Shown here piece by piece: positions 25,089 to 27,109 of a stretch of DNA of 27,109 nt. Made by a program: the position numbers and the translations under genes. The notes below the pieces were generated by a model. The model was not told the origin of the DNA. It saw only the letters and a list, made by a program, of their open reading frames with translations, and ran no database searches. Source of the stretch: Burkholderiales bacterium (lineage in GTDB: Bacteria; Pseudomonadota; Gammaproteobacteria; Burkholderiales; Burkholderiaceae_C); the NCBI GenBank assembly GCA_025352345.1, contig JANXTP010000419.1, forward strand, positions 1 to 27,109, read 5' to 3'. How positions within the stretch are numbered: position 1 is the stretch's first letter; each line of letters starts with the position of its first letter.

Positions 25089-25454
25089 TCAAGCCAGCAG
25101 CCGTTTCAACTCGCCACTGGCGATCAGCTTGGCCAGGTCGTCGGCACCGCCGATCAGCACGCCCTTGACAAAAACCAATGGGAAGGTCGGCCAGCCCGAC
25201 CACATCTTAAGCGCGAGCCGCTGGCGCCACTGGCTCAGGTAGCTGCCGTACTCCAGGTAATGGTGTGGCGCCGCCGCGGCGTCGAGCGCCTTGCGTGCCC
25301 GCTTGCAGAACGGGTTGCCGGCCATGCCGACCACCAGCACCGCGTTCGACATCGAGGCCGCCTGCACGTTGTGCACCACCTCGACATGCAGATGTTCGAC
25401 GGTGTCGCGGATGGCGGGGTGCAGGCGGGATTCATCGAGCAAGGGGCGGGACAT
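25089..25454 (-). CDS. Glutaredoxin-like protein with altered active site
   Basis: A 121-residue thioredoxin-fold protein starting at ATG 25454 with AAAGGAG seven bases upstream (a nine-codon longer frame has no support). WPTFPLVFVKGVLIGGADDL at 88-107 is the glutaredoxin cis-proline and glutathione-binding region. The active site, normally CPYC or CGFS, reads NPFC at 47-50, so the position of the nucleophilic cysteine is Asn. Redox activity is therefore doubtful, and an iron-sulfur or glutathione-binding role is possible. It is the first gene of the tightly overlapping operon with the peptidase and exporter. Confidence 0.85.
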   Translation of the reverse strand: MSRPLLDESRLHPAIRDTVEHLHVEVVHNVQAASMSNAVLVVGMAGNPFCKRARKALDAAAAPHHYLEYGSYLSQWRQRLALKMWSGWPTFPLVFVKGVLIGGADDLAKLIASGELKRLLA

Positions 25455-25659
25455 CGGAGGGCTCCTTTGGTGCTGCCGCAAACGTTGGCGACAAGCGACA
25501 AGCGTAGCTGAGTGCGCAGGTCATCGAAACGACCCGCCGATTCGTTACCCCGGTTCTCGTACAGAATTTCTGCGCTGCGGTGTCGGCTCGGTTTCTGCTA
25601 TGGGTCATGCCCCACCGCCACCCTCGATCGCCACCTGACACGACAAGGATCACACCGCC

Positions 25660-26787
25660 ATGCGCCGTCAATTCACCCCACGCCGCTGCAAAGCGCTCAG
25701 CCTCGTTCTGGCCGGCCTCGGCTGCCTCGCCAACCTGAGCGGCGCGCTGGCCGCCGAACCCAAGGTCCTCAACATCTACAACTGGTCGGACTACATCGCC
25801 GACGACACGATCAAGAACTTCGAGAAGGAGACCGGCATCAAGGTCAACTACGACAACTACGACAACAACGAGGTGCTGCACGCCAAGCTGGTCGCTGGTA
25901 AGACCGGCTACGACATCGTCGTGCCCGGCGCCCACTTCGCGAAGGCGCAGATCGAAGGCGGTCTGTTGCAGAAGCTCGACCGCAGCAAGCTCAGCAATTG
26001 GGGCAACCTCGACAAGGGCCTGCTGGATCAGCTGGCGAACGTCGACCCGGGCAACGAGCACCTGGTCGACTGGCTGTGGGGCTACATCGCGGTCGGCATC
26101 AACATCACCAAGGTCAAGGCCGCCCTCGGCGACCTGCCGATGCCCGACAACGCCTGGAGCCTGCTGTTCGACCCGAAGTACGCCAGCAAGTTGAAGGGCT
26201 GCGGCATCAGCGTCCTCGACTCCGCCTCCGAGGTGCTGCCGATCGCGATGCTGTACGCCGGCAAGCCGCCGTTCAGCAAGGAAAAGGCCGATTACGACGC
26301 CGCAGCAGCCGTGCTGAAAGCGGCGCGCCCGTACGTGACGCGCTTCTCGTCGTCGGGTTACATCAACGACCTGGCCTCCGGCTCGGTGTGCGCCGTGATG
26401 GGCTACTCAGGCGACATCAACATCGCCCGCGCCCGTGCGATCGAGGCGAAGTCCAAGTTCGAGATCCTGGCCCTGGTGCCCAAGGGCGGCTCGACGCTGT
26501 TCTTCGACACCATGGCGATCCCAAAGGATGCGAAGAACGTCGAGAACGCGCACCTGTTCATCAACTACATCCTGCGCCCGGAGGTGCATGCGTCGCTGAC
26601 GAACAAGGTGTTCTATGCAAACCCGAACGCGGCCTCGCTGAAGTTCGTCAAGAAGGACGTGGCCGAGAACACCACCATCTTCCTGAGCGACGCCGACAAG
26701 AAACTGATGACCGCGCCGGACAGCGTGCCGCAACCGATACGGCGTGTGCAGACACGGGTGTTCACAGCCTTCAAGGCTGGGAAGTAG
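25660..26787 (+). CDS. potF: Polyamine ABC transporter periplasmic substrate-binding protein (PotF-like)
   Basis: A 375-residue binding protein for putrescine or spermidine uptake. A signal peptide (RRCKALSLVLAGLGCLANLSGALAA) ends near residue 31. The mature protein begins with LNIYNWSDYI, whose Trp-Ser-Asp is the polyamine-binding start. YINDLASGSVCAVMGYSGDI follows; compared with E. coli PotF this has Tyr in place of Trp244 and keeps Asp247. FFDTMAIP keeps Asp278, and FINYILRPEV and VFYANPNA are family signatures. The Trp-to-Tyr change means putrescine versus spermidine preference cannot be told from sequence. AAGGA lies about 10 bases before the ATG. The permease and ATPase genes are not in the window. 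Confidence 0.93.
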   Translation: MRRQFTPRRCKALSLVLAGLGCLANLSGALAAEPKVLNIYNWSDYIADDTIKNFEKETGIKVNYDNYDNNEVLHAKLVAGKTGYDIVVPGAHFAKAQIEGGLLQKLDRSKLSNWGNLDKGLLDQLANVDPGNEHLVDWLWGYIAVGINITKVKAALGDLPMPDNAWSLLFDPKYASKLKGCGISVLDSASEVLPIAMLYAGKPPFSKEKADYDAAAAVLKAARPYVTRFSSSGYINDLASGSVCAVMGYSGDINIARARAIEAKSKFEILALVPKGGSTLFFDTMAIPKDAKNVENAHLFINYILRPEVHASLTNKVFYANPNAASLKFVKKDVAENTTIFLSDADKKLMTAPDSVPQPIRRVQTRVFTAFKAGK

Positions 26788-27109
26788 TCACTTGCCAGAC
26801 CGCTCGCCGGGGTTCGCCTCGGCAGGCGGGGTTTGCACTTGCGTTGCAGCGCGTCGGGTCCCGCCCCGGCTGCCGAGTAACTTTCATTTGCGGGCCCAAA
26901 TGAAAGTCACCAAAGCAAAGGGCCTGAACACCAGCCCATTTGGCCTGCTCGCTTCGGCCAGCCGCCTACTTCAACGGCTCTGGCTGGAGAACACAAACCG
27001 AATTACGTCTTCGGTTACCTCGCTCAGGTTCAAACATGCGGTCTCGCTACGCCTCGACCCTGTCGGGTCCTCGGTTTGGCTTCTTGTGCCAGAGCCTTTG
27101 CCGTTCGCC
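26788..27109. repeat. Non-coding edge region with dispersed Burkholderiales-type hairpin repeat
   Basis: The last 322 bases have no credible gene. From 26880 the sequence starts with a hairpin (separate entry), continues with an AAGCAAAGGGCC-like segment and then a variable GC-rich part containing GAGCGAGGTA- and GCGTAGCGAGAC-like words (minus strand). As I recall, such units (CTTTCxTTTGx loops followed by CACCAAAG.AAAGGGC) are dispersed many times in Burkholderiales genomes. Only one copy lies in this window, so the repeat nature rests on prior knowledge. Confidence 0.5.
26880..26907. terminator. Perfect 11-bp hairpin downstream of potF
   Basis: ACTTTCATTTG and CAAATGAAAGT are perfect complementary arms around the six-base loop CGGGCC. 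The hairpin starts 93 bases after the potF stop and can act on both strands. It is the core of the dispersed repeat noted at the right edge and may also end potF transcription. Confidence 0.55.

Overview
The window is high-GC, densely coded DNA. Its proteins and gene order (mnmG-rsmG-parA-parB block, PduO-type cobalamin adenosyltransferase, prkA-yeaH-spoVR operon, NatA/NatB-type exporter, PotF-like binding protein, a LuxR solo) look like a betaproteobacterium, most likely a Burkholderiales member of the Rubrivivax/Leptothrix/Methylibium type. This placement rests on protein resemblance and on a repeat at the right edge; no rRNA or tRNA is present to confirm it. Three parS-like palindromes and the gid/par genes suggest the window is near the chromosome origin, but no DnaA-box cluster was seen.

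Layout. 1-1.8 kb: aroG (DAHP synthase), convergent with a cob(I)alamin adenosyltransferase gene. 1.9-4.06 kb: an AT-richer accessory patch with a hicB antitoxin gene, a broken hicA remnant, a secreted protein of unknown function and a CxxC/CxxC HNH-like protein. 4.06-8.9 kb: a leftward prkA-yeaH-spoVR stress operon. 9.3-15.5 kb: the leftward mnmG, rsmG, parA, hydrolase and parB series, interrupted by argC on the opposite strand; parS sites lie inside rsmG and mnmG. 15.6-15.9 kb: a YkgJ-type cysteine-cluster protein.

15.9-20.6 kb is the most interesting part, read leftward. A LuxR-family regulator is followed by a 54-residue precursor whose double-glycine leader leaves a predicted six-residue C-terminus (APGRRW). 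Next come an HlyD-type membrane-fusion protein and an ABC exporter with an N-terminal C39 peptidase that should cut at Gly-Gly. Two 20-bp lux-box-like sites (CTG-N10-CAG) sit upstream of luxR and of the peptide gene. The LuxR pocket keeps Asp70/Pro71/Trp85/Gly113 (TraR numbering) but has Phe and Leu at the usual Trp57 and Tyr61. I read this as a self-contained, quorum-regulated system that makes, trims and exports a very short peptide, and may sense its state. The function is inference.

20.7-27.1 kb: a small unknown protein, an ElaA-type acetyltransferase, then a leftward, translationally coupled operon (glutaredoxin-like protein with NPFC in place of CPYC, S33-type secreted peptidase, NatA-type ATPase, NatB-type permease), a rightward PotF-like polyamine-binding protein, and at the edge a dispersed hairpin repeat of a kind common in Burkholderiales.
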